Shown: piece by piece, positions 36,517 through 46,462 of the stretch
How the letters are laid out: each line of letters begins with the position of its first letter
Position numbering within the stretch: position 1 is the first letter of the stretch
The notes under the pieces: generated by a model
Seen by the model: only the letters and a program-made list of their open reading frames with translations
The model's database searches: none
What the model was told of the DNA's origin: nothing
Origin: an uncultured Cedecea sp.
GTDB taxonomy: Bacteria > Pseudomonadota > Gammaproteobacteria > Enterobacterales > Enterobacteriaceae
NCBI RefSeq assembly: GCF_947498825.1
Contig: NZ_CANMLV010000024.1
Coordinates: forward strand, 17,519 to 81,518
Length of the DNA stretch: 64,000 nucleotides
Reading direction: 5' to 3'
Translations under genes and position numbers: made by a program

Positions 36517-37866
36517 ATGACAAACTCCAGACAGATTAAACTCGGCGCATTTCTCCCCGGCGGCGGGCAGCATATTGCTTCCTGGCGTCATCCGGAACAG
36601 CCCTCTGATGGTGCAACACAGTTTGAGTTTCACCGCCAGTTGGCCCAGACCGCAGAGCGCGGATTATTCGACGCCTATTTTCTGGCAGATGGACTGGCGG
36701 CCTCTTTTGCCGGTGGTTCCGAGGGCGGCAGTGCCAAAGTGGCCGGCTTCGAACCTCTGACGCTGTTTTCGGCGCTGGCTCCCTTAACCAAAAATATCGG
36801 TTTTATTGCCACAGCCTCGACGACGTATGAAGAACCCTATAACCTGGCGCGTAAATTTGCCTCACTGGATCTGATATCGGGTGGCCGGGCAGGCTGGAAT
36901 GTTGTCACCACGGCGACAGAAGCAGCGGCGAGGAACTTTAATCTTGATACTCAGCATCCCCATGAATACCGCTACCAACGCGCCAGAGAGCATGTTGAGG
37001 TGGTGAAAAAGCTGTGGGATAGCTTTGAAGATGATGCATTTATTCGTGATAAAGCCAGCGGCCAGTTTTTAGATTTGGATAAACTTCACGCCACTCACCA
37101 TGTGGGGCGCTTTTTTAAAGTACAGGGACCGCTCAATGTCCCGCGCTCCCCTCAGGGGCATCCGGTAATTGTGCAAGCGGGCCAGTCAGAAAGCGGGCGT
37201 AGCCTTGCCGCACAAACGGCAGAAGTGATTTTTACTTCCCATCAGCATTTGCATACCGCCCAGGAATTTTATCGGGATATTAAACATCGTGCCCGCGCTG
37301 CAGGTCGTGATCCTAATCATCTACTGATTATGCCGGGTCTTGCGCCTTTTATCGGGCGTACTCTGGAAGAAGCTCAGGAAAAATACCGCACGCTGACCTC
37401 ATTGATTGTCGAATCTGACGGTATCTCGTTACTTAACGGTTTAGTGGGTGGCGGTATTAATCTGGCGGATTTTGACCTGGATGGCCCGCTGCCGCCCCTT
37501 CCTGTTACAGAGGGAATGAAGTCCCGTCCGGAACTGATCCGTCAGATTGCCGACGAGCATAATTTTACTATTCGTGAATTATATCAATGGGTGGCGACTG
37601 CTCGCGGTCATCTTACCGTTGTCGGTAGTGCTGAGCAGGTGGCGGATATTATTCAGGAGTGGTTTGAAAATGAGGCTGCCGATGGTTTTAACATTCTTCC
37701 GCCATGGCTGCCCGGTGGGCTTGATGACTTTGTCGACTTAGTGGTGCCTGTTCTGCAAAAGCGTGGTTTATTCCGCACCGCTTACGAAGGAACCACGCTA
37801 CGCGACAATCTGGGGCTCCCTTATGGTGTGAATCGCCATAGTCTCCCCCAAGCTAAGTCTGCCTGA
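36517..37866 (+). CDS. FMN-dependent monooxygenase, NtaA/SnaA/DszA (LLM) family
   Basis: A 449-residue reduced-flavin monooxygenase with the bacterial luciferase-like barrel. Landmarks of the NtaA/SnaA/DszA/DmoA group are GAFLPGGGQHIASWRHP at the start, LARKFASLDLISGGRAGWNVVT (residues about 108-130), the HPHEYRYQRAREHVEVVKKLWDS tract, and PVIVQAGQSESGR. Such enzymes need a separate flavin reductase and cleave C-S or C-N bonds in sulfur compounds or chelators. It starts with ATG after AAAAGG and is followed 11 bases later by an SsuABC-type importer, which suggests an organosulfur or sulfonate substrate. No reductase gene is in the cluster. Confidence 0.85.
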   Translation: MTNSRQIKLGAFLPGGGQHIASWRHPEQPSDGATQFEFHRQLAQTAERGLFDAYFLADGLAASFAGGSEGGSAKVAGFEPLTLFSALAPLTKNIGFIATASTTYEEPYNLARKFASLDLISGGRAGWNVVTTATEAAARNFNLDTQHPHEYRYQRAREHVEVVKKLWDSFEDDAFIRDKASGQFLDLDKLHATHHVGRFFKVQGPLNVPRSPQGHPVIVQAGQSESGRSLAAQTAEVIFTSHQHLHTAQEFYRDIKHRARAAGRDPNHLLIMPGLAPFIGRTLEEAQEKYRTLTSLIVESDGISLLNGLVGGGINLADFDLDGPLPPLPVTEGMKSRPELIRQIADEHNFTIRELYQWVATARGHLTVVGSAEQVADIIQEWFENEAADGFNILPPWLPGGLDDFVDLVVPVLQKRGLFRTAYEGTTLRDNLGLPYGVNRHSLPQAKSA

Positions 37867-37877
37867 GGAGTGAATCG

Positions 37878-38714
37878 ATGAGTCTTATTTATCCCCCGCG
37901 GGTAAGCGGTAAAAAGAAGCAAATTATTGCCAGCCCTGCGCTCACTCTCACTTATAAGCACAGCCTGAACCTGGCTTCGCGCTATGGTTTATTACTGCTG
38001 TTTATTGCCTTCTGGCAGACAGGCAGCCATGTTGGCTGGTTAAATCCGGCAGTATTGCCCCCTCCGGACAGCGTCATCCGTGCGCTCTGTCAAGGGATCG
38101 TTTCGGGGTCATTGTGGGGTGATATCACTATCAGCCTGCAGCGTGCCGGCCTGGCATTTTTCTCTGCGGTGATTATCGGTATCCCGCTGGGACTGTTTAT
38201 GGGGCAAAGCCGGGTGATTGAGCAGGCGCTTGATCCTATCCTGCAACTGTTCCGCCAGACCTCTGCTTTAGCGCTGTACCCGGTATTTATTCTGATTTTT
38301 GGCTTGGGTGAAACCTCAAAAGTCTTTGTTATTTTCTGGGCGGCGCTGTTCCCGGTATTACTTTCGACTATCAGCAGTGTTAAAGAGGTTGATAGCAAAC
38401 TGCTTGAGATGGCGAGAACCTTTGGTGCCGGGCGTTTGACGCTCTTTTACCGGGTGATTGTTCCGGCTTCCATTCCGGGTATTTTTGTTGGCCTGCGTTT
38501 ATCCGCGACCACTGCACTGCTGCTGCTGATTGCCGCAGAAATGATTGGTGCCAATCGAGGCGTCGGTTTTCAGGTGATTAACGCCCAGTATAATTTCCAA
38601 ATACCGTTGATGTTTGCTTCTATTCTTCTTCTTGCCCTGGCTGGGCTATTAACTAACACCCTTCTGGTTCTGTTGCAGCGTCGTTTGTGTCGCTGGAATC
38701 CCCGTAGCCGGTAA
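37878..38714 (+). CDS. Sulfonate/nitrate/taurine-type ABC transporter permease (SsuC/TauC-like)
   Basis: A 278-residue inner-membrane permease with six predicted spans. Family marks are NPAVLPPPDSVIRAL after the first span, IGIPLGLFMGQSR, and the EAA loop LLEMARTFGAGRLTLFYRVIVPASIPGIFVGLRL. An unusually long basic N-terminus precedes the first span. Second gene of a four-gene operon with the monooxygenase and binding protein. Confidence 0.9.
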   Translation: MSLIYPPRVSGKKKQIIASPALTLTYKHSLNLASRYGLLLLFIAFWQTGSHVGWLNPAVLPPPDSVIRALCQGIVSGSLWGDITISLQRAGLAFFSAVIIGIPLGLFMGQSRVIEQALDPILQLFRQTSALALYPVFILIFGLGETSKVFVIFWAALFPVLLSTISSVKEVDSKLLEMARTFGAGRLTLFYRVIVPASIPGIFVGLRLSATTALLLLIAAEMIGANRGVGFQVINAQYNFQIPLMFASILLLALAGLLTNTLLVLLQRRLCRWNPRSR

Positions 38715-38749
38715 TTTCTCATTCTCTTTTTTATACAGGACACCAGAAT

Positions 38750-39712
38750 ATGAAGCTTTCGCGTTCTTTAATAGCGGGTGCCGCCCTGCTTATGGCTGCA
38801 ACCAGTTTTACCGCCAGCGCCGAGGATAATGTCACTCTGCGCTATATGCCGAGTCATGGGGGAATTTCGGCCCATGAACTGGCTGATGCTCTGGGCTACT
38901 TTAAAGGTACCGGTATTACCATTAAAAATGTCGGTTATGCCAGCGGCGGGCCGGAGTCACTGTTTGCTCTTGCTTCGGGCAATATAGAGATAGGTTCTGC
39001 CGCGACGCCCGCAGTTATCAATGCGATTGCCAGTGGTAACAAATTCGTGGCCGCGTATCCGACTAACGGCATTGATGATGAAACCAAGTCTATTTTTTAT
39101 GTCCGTGAAGACAGTCCGATTAAAACGGTGAAGGATCTGGCGGGTAAAAGTATTGCTATCAATACGTTAGGGGCTCATCTTGACTATACCCTGCGTGAAG
39201 CGCTGCATCAGGTGAATCTTCCTGAACGTGCCGCACGTCCGGTGGTGGTGCCGGGCCCACAGTTAGAGCAGACTCTGCGTTCGGGACAAGTGGATGTTGC
39301 CGCCTTTGGTTACTGGCAGACCACCTTTGAAGGTGCGGCCCGGAGTAAAGGCGGGCTGCGTCCGGTATTTAATGATACCGAGGTGCTGGGGCCGATTGCC
39401 GGAGGATTTACGGTATTGAGCGCTGATTTTGTAAAACAGCACCCACAGGCCGCGCGTGATTTTGTTATCCAGTCAGCCCGCGCCCTCGATTTTTCCCGCG
39501 AGAACCCAGAGAAAACCCGCGAAATACTGGCCAGACAGCTAAAAGCCCGTGGCGAAAATCCGGAACTGGCCCAGTACTTTACCGGTTATGGCGTACGCCC
39601 GGGAGGACGAGCTGAAGATCATGATATTCAGTTCTGGATTGATATTCTTGAGCGGGGCGGCGTGATTAACAAAGGCCAGCTAAAAACCAGCGATATTTTG
39701 CTTAAAGTTTAG
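38750..39712 (+). CDS. Sulfonate/nitrate/taurine-type ABC transporter substrate-binding protein (SsuA-like)
   Basis: A 320-residue periplasmic protein with a signal peptide cleaved after FTASA near residue 24. The NMT1/SsuA fold shows in LRYMPSHGGISAHELADALGYFKG, LASGNIEIGSAATPAVINAIASG, the DLAGKSIAINTLGAHLDYTL tract and LRSGQVDVAAFGYW. The ligand is probably an alkylsulfonate or related organosulfur compound given the adjacent monooxygenase, but this is inference from context. Confidence 0.88.
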   Translation: MKLSRSLIAGAALLMAATSFTASAEDNVTLRYMPSHGGISAHELADALGYFKGTGITIKNVGYASGGPESLFALASGNIEIGSAATPAVINAIASGNKFVAAYPTNGIDDETKSIFYVREDSPIKTVKDLAGKSIAINTLGAHLDYTLREALHQVNLPERAARPVVVPGPQLEQTLRSGQVDVAAFGYWQTTFEGAARSKGGLRPVFNDTEVLGPIAGGFTVLSADFVKQHPQAARDFVIQSARALDFSRENPEKTREILARQLKARGENPELAQYFTGYGVRPGGRAEDHDIQFWIDILERGGVINKGQLKTSDILLKV

Positions 39713-39724
39713 CCGGAGGGGCAT

Positions 39725-40492
39725 ATGCAAACAGAATCTATCCGTTCTGGTGAAATCACCATCCGGCATCTGCATAAAGCGTTCTCGCTTGAGGGAAAAC
39801 CCTTCGATGTGTTTCGGGGGTTAAACTTACATATTGAAGGAGGGCAGAGCATGGCTATCGTTGGTCCTAGTGGCTGCGGTAAAACCACGTTACTGCGTAT
39901 TCTGGCAGGTCTTGAAGAGCCGGACGGCGGAGAGGTGACTATTGACGGTCGCGAAGTTCAGGGAATGAGTCGTGAACGGGCGGTGATTTTCCAGGAACCC
40001 CGGCTACTGCCCTGGCTTTCCGTACTGGATAATGTCCGCTTCGGACTTGATCTTCAAGGCGTTTCGGCCAGTCAGGCACGGGAGAGAGCAAAACAGGCGA
40101 TTCAATTGGTAGGGCTGGAACAGTATCAGAGTGCCCTGCCAGGACAGCTTTCCGGAGGCATGGCGCAACGGGTCGGTATTGCCAGAGCCTTGGCTATCGA
40201 TCCTGAAATTCTGTTACTGGATGAACCCTTGGGCGCACTGGATGCTATGACGCGTATTACCATGCAGGAAGAGCTGGAGCGGATCCGCGCACGCGGTAAC
40301 CTGACGATGGTACTGGTGACGCATGATCTGGAAGAGGCTATTTATCTGGCTGACAGAGTGCTGGTATTACCCAAGGAAAAAGGCAATGCGATTCGTATTA
40401 TCGAGGTTGCGTTGGCCCGCCCGAGAGAACGGAGTAGCCAGGCCTTTGTGGCGCTACGCCAGCAACTGATGGCTGAGTTTGGCCTGCATTAG
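39725..40492 (+). CDS. Sulfonate/nitrate/taurine-type ABC transporter ATP-binding protein (SsuB-like)
   Basis: A 255-residue ATPase with Walker A GPSGCGKTT near residue 53, the SsuB/TauB Q-loop tract VIFQEPRLLPWLSVLDNVRFGL, signature LSGGMAQRVGIARAL, Walker B LLLDEPLGALDAMTR and the switch histidine in VTHDLEEA. The start follows CCGGAGGGGC and lies 12 bases after the binding-protein gene. The operon is closed by a strong hairpin at 40497. Confidence 0.92.
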   Translation: MQTESIRSGEITIRHLHKAFSLEGKPFDVFRGLNLHIEGGQSMAIVGPSGCGKTTLLRILAGLEEPDGGEVTIDGREVQGMSRERAVIFQEPRLLPWLSVLDNVRFGLDLQGVSASQARERAKQAIQLVGLEQYQSALPGQLSGGMAQRVGIARALAIDPEILLLDEPLGALDAMTRITMQEELERIRARGNLTMVLVTHDLEEAIYLADRVLVLPKEKGNAIRIIEVALARPRERSSQAFVALRQQLMAEFGLH

Positions 40493-40496
40493 CAAT

Positions 40497-40529
40497 AATC
40501 AGTGATTAAGAAACGCTTAATCACTGATT
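40497..40529 (+). terminator. Terminator of the organosulfur operon
   Basis: Perfect 14-bp stem AATCAGTGATTAAG / CTTAATCACTGATT with a 5-base loop and a short T-containing tail, five bases after the stop codon. Confidence 0.8.
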
Positions 40530-40544
40530 TATCTTCTCCCAGAA

Positions 40545-40620
40545 TAACTCGAATTGTTTGTAGGCACGAAGTGAAGCACGTCGATGAGCACAGATAAACT
40601 CTGTGATTCGGCACGCCTCA
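40545..40620. repeat. ERIC-like repeat, partial
   Basis: Begins AATAACTCGAATTG and contains, in reverse orientation, the core CGATGAGCACAGATAAACTC / TGTGATTCGGC seen in the 127-bp copy at 25286. The other end has been lost or replaced by the IS605-like fragment that follows. Confidence 0.6.
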
Positions 40621-40630
40621 GGGCTCGGTC

Positions 40631-40675
40631 TGAACGCTGTAGACTTCTCCGTCTTTAGGCGGAGGAGGATGTCAA
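40631..40675 (+). mobile_element. Solo right end of an IS200/IS605-family element
   Basis: The text around a CTCCG-N8-CGGAG hairpin (40647-40664) followed by GAGGATGTCAA reads like the right end found after tnpB in IS605-type elements. No tnpA or tnpB accompanies it. The end overlaps the glpC stop codon: on the minus strand the fragment begins TTGACATCC, whose TGA terminates glpC. Confidence 0.5.
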
Positions 40676-41883
40676 TCCTTGTCAGAAAGTGTCTGTCTTA
40701 ACGCTTGTGCCAGCAAAGTGATGGGATGTTCGCAGCGTTTGCTGGTGGACATCTCAATCTGCCACTTACAGGTTTCGCAGTCGGTGACGACAATGTCTGC
40801 ACCACTCTCTTCAATCTGACGGAACAGGGGGGCACCGATAGATTGCGATGTGGCATAGTTCTCTTTCTTAAAACCGTAGGTTCCGGCAATTCCACAGCAC
40901 TGTGAATCCAGGACGGTCAGTTCCAGTCCCGGAATTTTTCGCAGTAGTTCAAGGGTATAGAGCGTCCAACCCATTTTTTCCATATGGCAGGGAGTGTGAT
41001 AAACCACTTTTAATGGCAGACTCTTCAGCGGTAATGTTTTGCCTTCGTCCAGCTTACGCCAGAGCCAGCGAGTTGCCAGTTCAATATGTTCACGCAGACC
41101 TGAATTATCGACATCCAGTACTTCCGGGTATTCATCGCGCAGGGCAAAAGTACAGGTTGATGAGGTGGCTATCACCGGAATACCTTTTCCCTCAATGGCG
41201 TCTCGCAGGGATGCGACATTCTTGACCGCCTGTTTACGCGCTTTATCCATAAAGCCATTGGCAATGAGCGGAACACCGCAGCACTTCTCTTTATTCAGCA
41301 GCTGTACCCCGGTTCCCATGGCGTTTAAAACGGTAACCAAATCTTTACCAAGCTGGGGATGGTTGTAATTGACAAAACAGCCGTGAAAGAAGGCAACCTG
41401 ATCCTCAAACTGCGTTTGCTGTGCAGCAACACTGCGATACCAGCGGCGAAAAGTGCCAAAAGAGTATTTTGGCAGCGTCCTGCGATGGTCAATTTTTAAT
41501 GCATAGTCGAGCAGCTGGCGTACGGGTTTAAGTGAGGTCGCGGTATTCACTACTGGTGCAAATGGCGTCGAGATACTGCCCATCAGATCAGTATGGCTGA
41601 GGATAAAATTACGCATTGAGGGGCGGGTAGTGTCATATTTTGCCCGCGCGCGCTGAATTATATCGCCGATTTTGATATCTGACGGGCAGGCGATTTCACA
41701 GCGTTTGCAGTTAATACAATACTTCAATGCCTCGTCATACAGTGCCCCATCTTTTAAGCGTAACCGTTCACCATCTGGCCCGGCGTGTTTAGGTCCCGGA
41801 TATTGCGGATTAACCTGGCTTACCGGACAGACAGTGGTACAGGCTGTGCATTTGATGCAACTTTCAAAACGGGTATCGTTCAT
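40672..41883 (-). CDS. glpC: GlpC, iron-sulfur membrane-anchor subunit of anaerobic glycerol-3-phosphate dehydrogenase
   Basis: Transfers electrons from GlpAB to the menaquinone pool during anaerobic growth on glycerol-3-phosphate. The 403-residue protein has two 4Fe-4S motifs, CIKCTACTTVCP near residue 9 and CINCKRCEIACP near 55, and two CCG domains marked EKCCGVPL and SQCCGIAG. It follows glpB by three bases. The C-terminal text after ITLLAQAL differs from and runs about seven residues longer than E. coli GlpC as I recall it. The stop codon lies in an IS605-like fragment. Confidence 0.95.
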   Translation of the reverse strand: MNDTRFESCIKCTACTTVCPVSQVNPQYPGPKHAGPDGERLRLKDGALYDEALKYCINCKRCEIACPSDIKIGDIIQRARAKYDTTRPSMRNFILSHTDLMGSISTPFAPVVNTATSLKPVRQLLDYALKIDHRRTLPKYSFGTFRRWYRSVAAQQTQFEDQVAFFHGCFVNYNHPQLGKDLVTVLNAMGTGVQLLNKEKCCGVPLIANGFMDKARKQAVKNVASLRDAIEGKGIPVIATSSTCTFALRDEYPEVLDVDNSGLREHIELATRWLWRKLDEGKTLPLKSLPLKVVYHTPCHMEKMGWTLYTLELLRKIPGLELTVLDSQCCGIAGTYGFKKENYATSQSIGAPLFRQIEESGADIVVTDCETCKWQIEMSTSKRCEHPITLLAQALRQTLSDKD

Positions 41884-41886
41884 GGC

Positions 41887-43137
41887 TTATCTCCTCACCA
41901 TGGCTGCATGATGCGCGGCATACAATGCGCTGACGGCACAAACACCACCACCACATCCCTGGGCTATGGGGTCGAATCCAGCGAGTATTGAACCGATGGC
42001 GTAAAGGTTATCGATGGTGTTACCCGCCAGCGAGGGACGGAAGGTTTCATCGGTGATAACACCAAATTGCTGCCAGGGCTGTGGGTCAAAAAAGTCACGC
42101 TGATACCACTGGGCGCGGGTGGCGGTTTGCTGTACATCCAGACCGAGGACAGGTTCTCTGATACCGTCGCGACCGGCGACCAGCCCTTGGCTGAAAAAGC
42201 TACCGCTGGCCAGTACGGCAAAGCGCGGTCGCAAGGGAATATCACCATGGTTACGCGTCCAGATTTCGCTGACTACCCCCTCATGAAGCGTTATCTTCTT
42301 CACTTCATCCCCTGGCATCCAGACGCCTCCCTGACGAACAAACTGCCGTTGTAACTGGTTTTGCAGACGGATACCCAGAACAGAAGGTGGCAGAGTGGGA
42401 AGTAGCATCACGGAGCAGGGAAATTTTTCATTTAACCAGCGCCAGAGCCGCTCATCAGCGAGTCCAAAACAGGCTGGCAAAATCATCATTTCGCAGGTTC
42501 TGGAGATGGGGAGCAGCGCTTCGTACAGCGATGGCCACTGGGCCTCTTGATCCAATAAGCGTGCAATATTGACCGAGCGAAACTCAGTGGGGTTATTGCG
42601 CAGGATATCCAGCTGAGGCAGGCAGATTTCGGCAGTCTCGGCCATCACTCCTTGTTCGGACAGAGACGCAGCGGCCAGATGTGCCTGAAAATCCAGTAAT
42701 CCGGCTATCCCTACCAGACAAACGCGTCTGGCGGTCAGGGGCCAGAGTGGCACTTCTGGTGAGCTTAACCAGGTGGGGCGCAATGTCCCCAAGGGGGTTA
42801 CGCGGTGCTGGATATTGTGGACATCTCCCAGCAAGCGAGCCCCAGATTCTGCGAACAGATTTTGTGCTTGTTGCGCCAGTTGCAGTACGGTCTGGCTGCC
42901 GAGCAGGCTATAAGGGTGCTGTGGGGCTTGTTTACATAATGCATCGAGAGCGGCTGTGATATCCGTGACAGGTTGACCATCCGGTAGATAACTGAGTAAA
43001 TCGAGTGAACCCGAAGAGAAGGTCAGGGCACTCTGACCTTTGGTGATAATCGCGCAGCGTGCGCCACTTTTTTGCCGTTGCAGACCATAGAGTAAACCGG
43101 CCAGACCACCGCCGATAATTATCGAATCAAAGTTCAT
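41887..43137 (-). CDS. glpB: GlpB, subunit B of anaerobic glycerol-3-phosphate dehydrogenase
   Basis: FMN-dependent membrane-associated subunit that works with GlpA and GlpC. The 416-residue protein has an N-terminal dinucleotide fold [15 protein letters not shown], the segment [18 protein letters not shown] and the C-terminal [22 protein letters not shown], all as in E. coli GlpB (419 residues). It overlaps glpA by 11 bases, the standard glpACB arrangement. Confidence 0.95.
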   Translation of the reverse strand: MNFDSIIIGGGLAGLLYGLQRQKSGARCAIITKGQSALTFSSGSLDLLSYLPDGQPVTDITAALDALCKQAPQHPYSLLGSQTVLQLAQQAQNLFAESGARLLGDVHNIQHRVTPLGTLRPTWLSSPEVPLWPLTARRVCLVGIAGLLDFQAHLAAASLSEQGVMAETAEICLPQLDILRNNPTEFRSVNIARLLDQEAQWPSLYEALLPISRTCEMMILPACFGLADERLWRWLNEKFPCSVMLLPTLPPSVLGIRLQNQLQRQFVRQGGVWMPGDEVKKITLHEGVVSEIWTRNHGDIPLRPRFAVLASGSFFSQGLVAGRDGIREPVLGLDVQQTATRAQWYQRDFFDPQPWQQFGVITDETFRPSLAGNTIDNLYAIGSILAGFDPIAQGCGGGVCAVSALYAAHHAAMVRR

Positions 43138-44755
43138 GCGGGGGCTCCTTCTCTAAGCCACATAATCCCTGATAGACCCAGCGAGTAAATTCGCTTTCGC
43201 GTAGCGCATCTCCCCAGGCGATGGGCTGTACCCCTTTCCAGCGTTCATTCAAAAAGTCAGAAAGCTGAGTTATCGATTGTGCGGCTGTGGTGACATTAAA
43301 ACGTTGTAGTAAACCTGCGGCACGGCAGGCACATAGCTCCCCCTGACAGGTCCCCATGCCGACACGGGTGCGGCGACGTAGATCCAACAGGCTATTGACG
43401 GTTAAATTTTCGACGGCATATTGCACTTCGCCTGCGCTGACCGCTTCACATTCACAGACCAGGCTACGATGTAGACGGCTTTCACTAAGCCATGTCGGAG
43501 TACGATCGCCGTGGCGATAGACGGCAGAGCCGCGTAGCGGGGCGGGCAGAGAGATCACGCGTTTAAGTGTACTTTCGGTTGATTCTTGCGAACCCGGCAG
43601 TGGTATATCCGCGGTGGTGCAGGGGCGATGATGATTCAGTTTGCGGCAAACTGCGTCAGTCGCCCATTCTGCCATCAGGCGATAGGTCATTAATTTACCG
43701 CCGGTGATGGTAATAAATCCGTCCATACCGTCACGTTCAGCGTGATCGAACAAGACGATACCACGGCTGATATTACGACCGGTTGGGTCGTCATCGGTAG
43801 CCACTAGCGGACGTACACCAGAGTAGGCGCGTAAAATACGGGTATGCGCCATGACAGGGGCCAGTTTTTCCCCTTCACGCAGCAGAATATCTACCTCTTC
43901 GGCGGTTACGCGATTGCAGTCAATATCGTTATAGTCAATATGCTGGGAAGTGGTGCCAATCAGTGAAATCGTATCGCCGGGCACCAGGATATCGGCATCG
44001 GAAGGTTTACGGCAGCGGTTAATCACATGCTGGTTAATACGGCTCTCCATTATTAACAGGGAGCCTTTCGCGGGCAGCATGTGAATACGTAAATCGGCAT
44101 ATTCAGCAATGCGTTGTCCCCAGATCCCGGCGGCATTAACCACGACTGGTGCATGCAGAGACTGTGTTTCACCAGTCAGATGGTTACGCAGATTTACTCC
44201 GTGCACTCTGGTTCCGGTACGAATAAGTCCGGTGACTTCATGGGCGGTTAAAATAGTCGCCCCGTGCTCTTTGGCATCGAGCATATTGGCCGCGGTGAGG
44301 CGGAAGGGATCGATTGTGCCGTCCGGGACTTTCACTGCCCCGATTAATGTCGGATTAACGGCAGGCTCAATAATCCGCGCTTGTTTGGGATCAATAGTTT
44401 CGGTACTGATGCCTGCTTCTGCACAGGCGCGAATGAAGCTGGCCTGAAACGAAAGCTCGTCTTCCGGCAAGGTGATAAACAGCCCCCCGGTTGGCTCCAC
44501 GCAGTGACGCGCGATGCGTTTCAGAATTTTATTTTCGCTAATACATTCTCGGGCTGACTCCCCATCGGTCACCGCATAGCGTGCGCCACTGTGTAACAGA
44601 CCGTGATTTCGACCGGTGGCACCGGTGGCAATATCATGACGTTCCACCAGTATGACCCGCAATCCACGTAATGCACAGTCACGCGCAATTCCCGCCCCTG
44701 TGGCACCTCCACCAATGATAATTACATCACTTGTTTGCGAATCACACGTTTTCAT
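43127..44755 (-). CDS. glpA: GlpA, catalytic FAD subunit of anaerobic glycerol-3-phosphate dehydrogenase
   Basis: Oxidises sn-glycerol-3-phosphate to dihydroxyacetone phosphate with fumarate or nitrate as terminal acceptor. With the ATG at 44755 the product is 542 residues, the E. coli length; a longer in-frame start at 44827 would add 24 non-conserved residues. The FAD site is [17 protein letters not shown] near residue 10. The C-terminal BFD-like domain carries [11 protein letters not shown] and CQGELCACR, the cysteines for a [2Fe-2S] cluster. It is divergent from glpT across a shared regulatory interval. Confidence 0.96.
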   Translation of the reverse strand: MKTCDSQTSDVIIIGGGATGAGIARDCALRGLRVILVERHDIATGATGRNHGLLHSGARYAVTDGESARECISENKILKRIARHCVEPTGGLFITLPEDELSFQASFIRACAEAGISTETIDPKQARIIEPAVNPTLIGAVKVPDGTIDPFRLTAANMLDAKEHGATILTAHEVTGLIRTGTRVHGVNLRNHLTGETQSLHAPVVVNAAGIWGQRIAEYADLRIHMLPAKGSLLIMESRINQHVINRCRKPSDADILVPGDTISLIGTTSQHIDYNDIDCNRVTAEEVDILLREGEKLAPVMAHTRILRAYSGVRPLVATDDDPTGRNISRGIVLFDHAERDGMDGFITITGGKLMTYRLMAEWATDAVCRKLNHHRPCTTADIPLPGSQESTESTLKRVISLPAPLRGSAVYRHGDRTPTWLSESRLHRSLVCECEAVSAGEVQYAVENLTVNSLLDLRRRTRVGMGTCQGELCACRAAGLLQRFNVTTAAQSITQLSDFLNERWKGVQPIAWGDALRESEFTRWVYQGLCGLEKEPPHEL

Positions 44756-44861
44756 TTTGCTTCCCAATGCGGTTCGTTTATTACCATTTAGCCACATTAA
44801 AAACATCACTTGTTTGATTTTGAGCAATTTTGTTTTAATTCGAAAATTAATATGAATATAT

Positions 44862-44877
44862 CGCTCAATTTCGAGCG
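44862..44877. promoter_or_regulatory. Candidate GlpR operator in the glpA-glpT interval
   Basis: CGCTCAATTTCGAGCG is an inverted repeat resembling GlpR half sites (TCGxxCG-type). Related text (TTTGAGCAATTTTG, AATTCGAAAATT) lies 20-50 bases towards glpA. GlpR control of both genes is established in E. coli; the exact sites here are inferred. Confidence 0.45.
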
Positions 44878-44891
44878 TCCATTGTTAAATA

Positions 44892-44907
44892 TGTGGCGTA
44901 ATTCACA
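44892..44907. promoter_or_regulatory. CRP site in the glpA-glpT interval
   Basis: TGTGGCGTAATTCACA matches the CRP consensus TGTGA-N6-TCACA with one mismatch and AT-rich flanks. It lies about 110 bases before glpT and 137 before glpA, consistent with catabolite activation of both divergent genes. Confidence 0.65.
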
Positions 44908-45018
44908 TTAGCGTCCTGGCTCTTTCCTTAACATCCCGGCTGTATTGGAAACAGCCGAGTTGTTTGCACAATTTTCACTGTGCACTCCTAATTGGATAGA
45001 AGGTCATGGAGGCTTTAC

Positions 45019-46386
45019 ATGTTGAGTATCTTTAAACCTGTGCCACATAAAACACGCTTACCGGCGGCGCAAATAGACCCACTTTATCGCAAGCTCCGCT
45101 GGCAAATTTTCTTGGGAATATTCTTTGGTTATGCAGCGTATTATCTGGTACGTAAGAATTTTGCTCTGGCGATGCCCTATTTGGTTGAGCAGGGGTTTTC
45201 TCGTGGTGATTTGGGATTTGCCTTGTCGGGAATTTCGATTGCTTACGGATTTTCTAAATTCATTATGGGCTCCGTTTCTGACCGTTCGAATCCGCGCATA
45301 TTCCTCCCGGTAGGCCTGATTCTGGCCGCCGCCGTCATGTTATTTATGGGTTTTGTCCCCTGGGCGACGTCGAGCATTGCGACTATGTTTGTACTGCTGT
45401 TCCTTTGTGGATGGTTCCAGGGAATGGGGTGGCCGCCTTGTGGACGGACTATGGTGCACTGGTGGTCGAAAAAAGAACGTGGCGGCATTGTATCGGTATG
45501 GAACTGTGCTCATAACATTGGTGGCGGTTTACCTCCACTCTTATTTCTGCTGGGTATGGCCTGGTTTAATGACTGGAAGTCGGCGCTGTATATGCCCGCA
45601 TTTGGCGCTATTATTGTGGCGTTAATTGCTTTTGCATTAATGCGTGATACCCCGCAGTCCTGCGGCCTGCCGCCAGTTGAAGAGTATAAAAACGACTATC
45701 CCGATGACTATAACGAAAAGGCAGAAGAAGAGCTCACCGCGAAGCAAATCTTTATGCGCTATGTACTGCCAAACAAGCTGCTGTGGTATATCGCGATTGC
45801 TAACGTCTTTGTTTACCTGCTGCGCTACGGCATCCTCGACTGGTCACCTACCTATTTGAAAGAAGTGAAGGACTTCTCACTCGATAAGTCTTCCTGGGCC
45901 TACTTCCTCTATGAATATGCCGGTATTCCCGGCACGCTACTGTGTGGCTGGATGTCGGATCGTGTTTTCCGCGGCAACCGAGGCGCAACCGGCGTGTTTT
46001 TTATGACACTCGTGACTATCGCCACCATTATTTACTGGCAAAATCCCATCGGTAATCCGAATGTTGATATGGCTTGTATGATAGCCATCGGTTTCTTGAT
46101 CTATGGCCCGGTAATGCTGATTGGCTTACATGCTCTGGAACTGGCACCGAAAAAAGCAGCAGGTACCGCAGCTGGCTTTACCGGATTATTCGGTTACCTG
46201 GGCGGTTCTGTCGCGGCGAGCGCGATTGTCGGTTATACCGTTGACTTCTTTGGCTGGAATGGTGGATTTATCGTGATGGTCGGAGGCTGCGTGCTGGCCA
46301 TTATCTTACTGTTTATCGTCATGATGAGTGAAAAACGTCACCACGAGACGATGCTGAAACGCCAGGCAGATGAGCTTCACAAGTAA
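45019..46386 (+). CDS. glpT: GlpT, sn-glycerol-3-phosphate/phosphate antiporter
   Basis: Inner-membrane major-facilitator antiporter that imports glycerol-3-phosphate (and fosfomycin) in exchange for phosphate. The 455-residue protein has twelve membrane segments and nearly the E. coli sequence: [22 protein letters not shown] contains the phosphate-binding arginine, and [13 protein letters not shown] carries the second-half binding region. The ATG at 45019 follows GGAGG by seven bases; an earlier in-frame ATG at 44992 lacks support. In E. coli glpQ follows; here the downstream DNA is debris, so glpQ is not in its usual place. Confidence 0.96.
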   Translation: MLSIFKPVPHKTRLPAAQIDPLYRKLRWQIFLGIFFGYAAYYLVRKNFALAMPYLVEQGFSRGDLGFALSGISIAYGFSKFIMGSVSDRSNPRIFLPVGLILAAAVMLFMGFVPWATSSIATMFVLLFLCGWFQGMGWPPCGRTMVHWWSKKERGGIVSVWNCAHNIGGGLPPLLFLLGMAWFNDWKSALYMPAFGAIIVALIAFALMRDTPQSCGLPPVEEYKNDYPDDYNEKAEEELTAKQIFMRYVLPNKLLWYIAIANVFVYLLRYGILDWSPTYLKEVKDFSLDKSSWAYFLYEYAGIPGTLLCGWMSDRVFRGNRGATGVFFMTLVTIATIIYWQNPIGNPNVDMACMIAIGFLIYGPVMLIGLHALELAPKKAAGTAAGFTGLFGYLGGSVAASAIVGYTVDFFGWNGGFIVMVGGCVLAIILLFIVMMSEKRHHETMLKRQADELHK

Positions 46387-46425
46387 CAACAAACGACAGA
46401 GGAACATGTAGCCGAAAGTATTAAT

Positions 46426-46462
46426 CTGACAGTGACCCGCATCAGTAATGGGCCACTGTCAG
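46426..46462 (+). terminator. Hairpin downstream of glpT
   Basis: Perfect 9-bp arms CTGACAGTG and CACTGTCAG enclosing 19 bases with further pairing (CCC/GGG). It is followed by a poor T tract. The distal arm lies in the 3' end of the minus-strand GH29 remnant. Confidence 0.5.
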
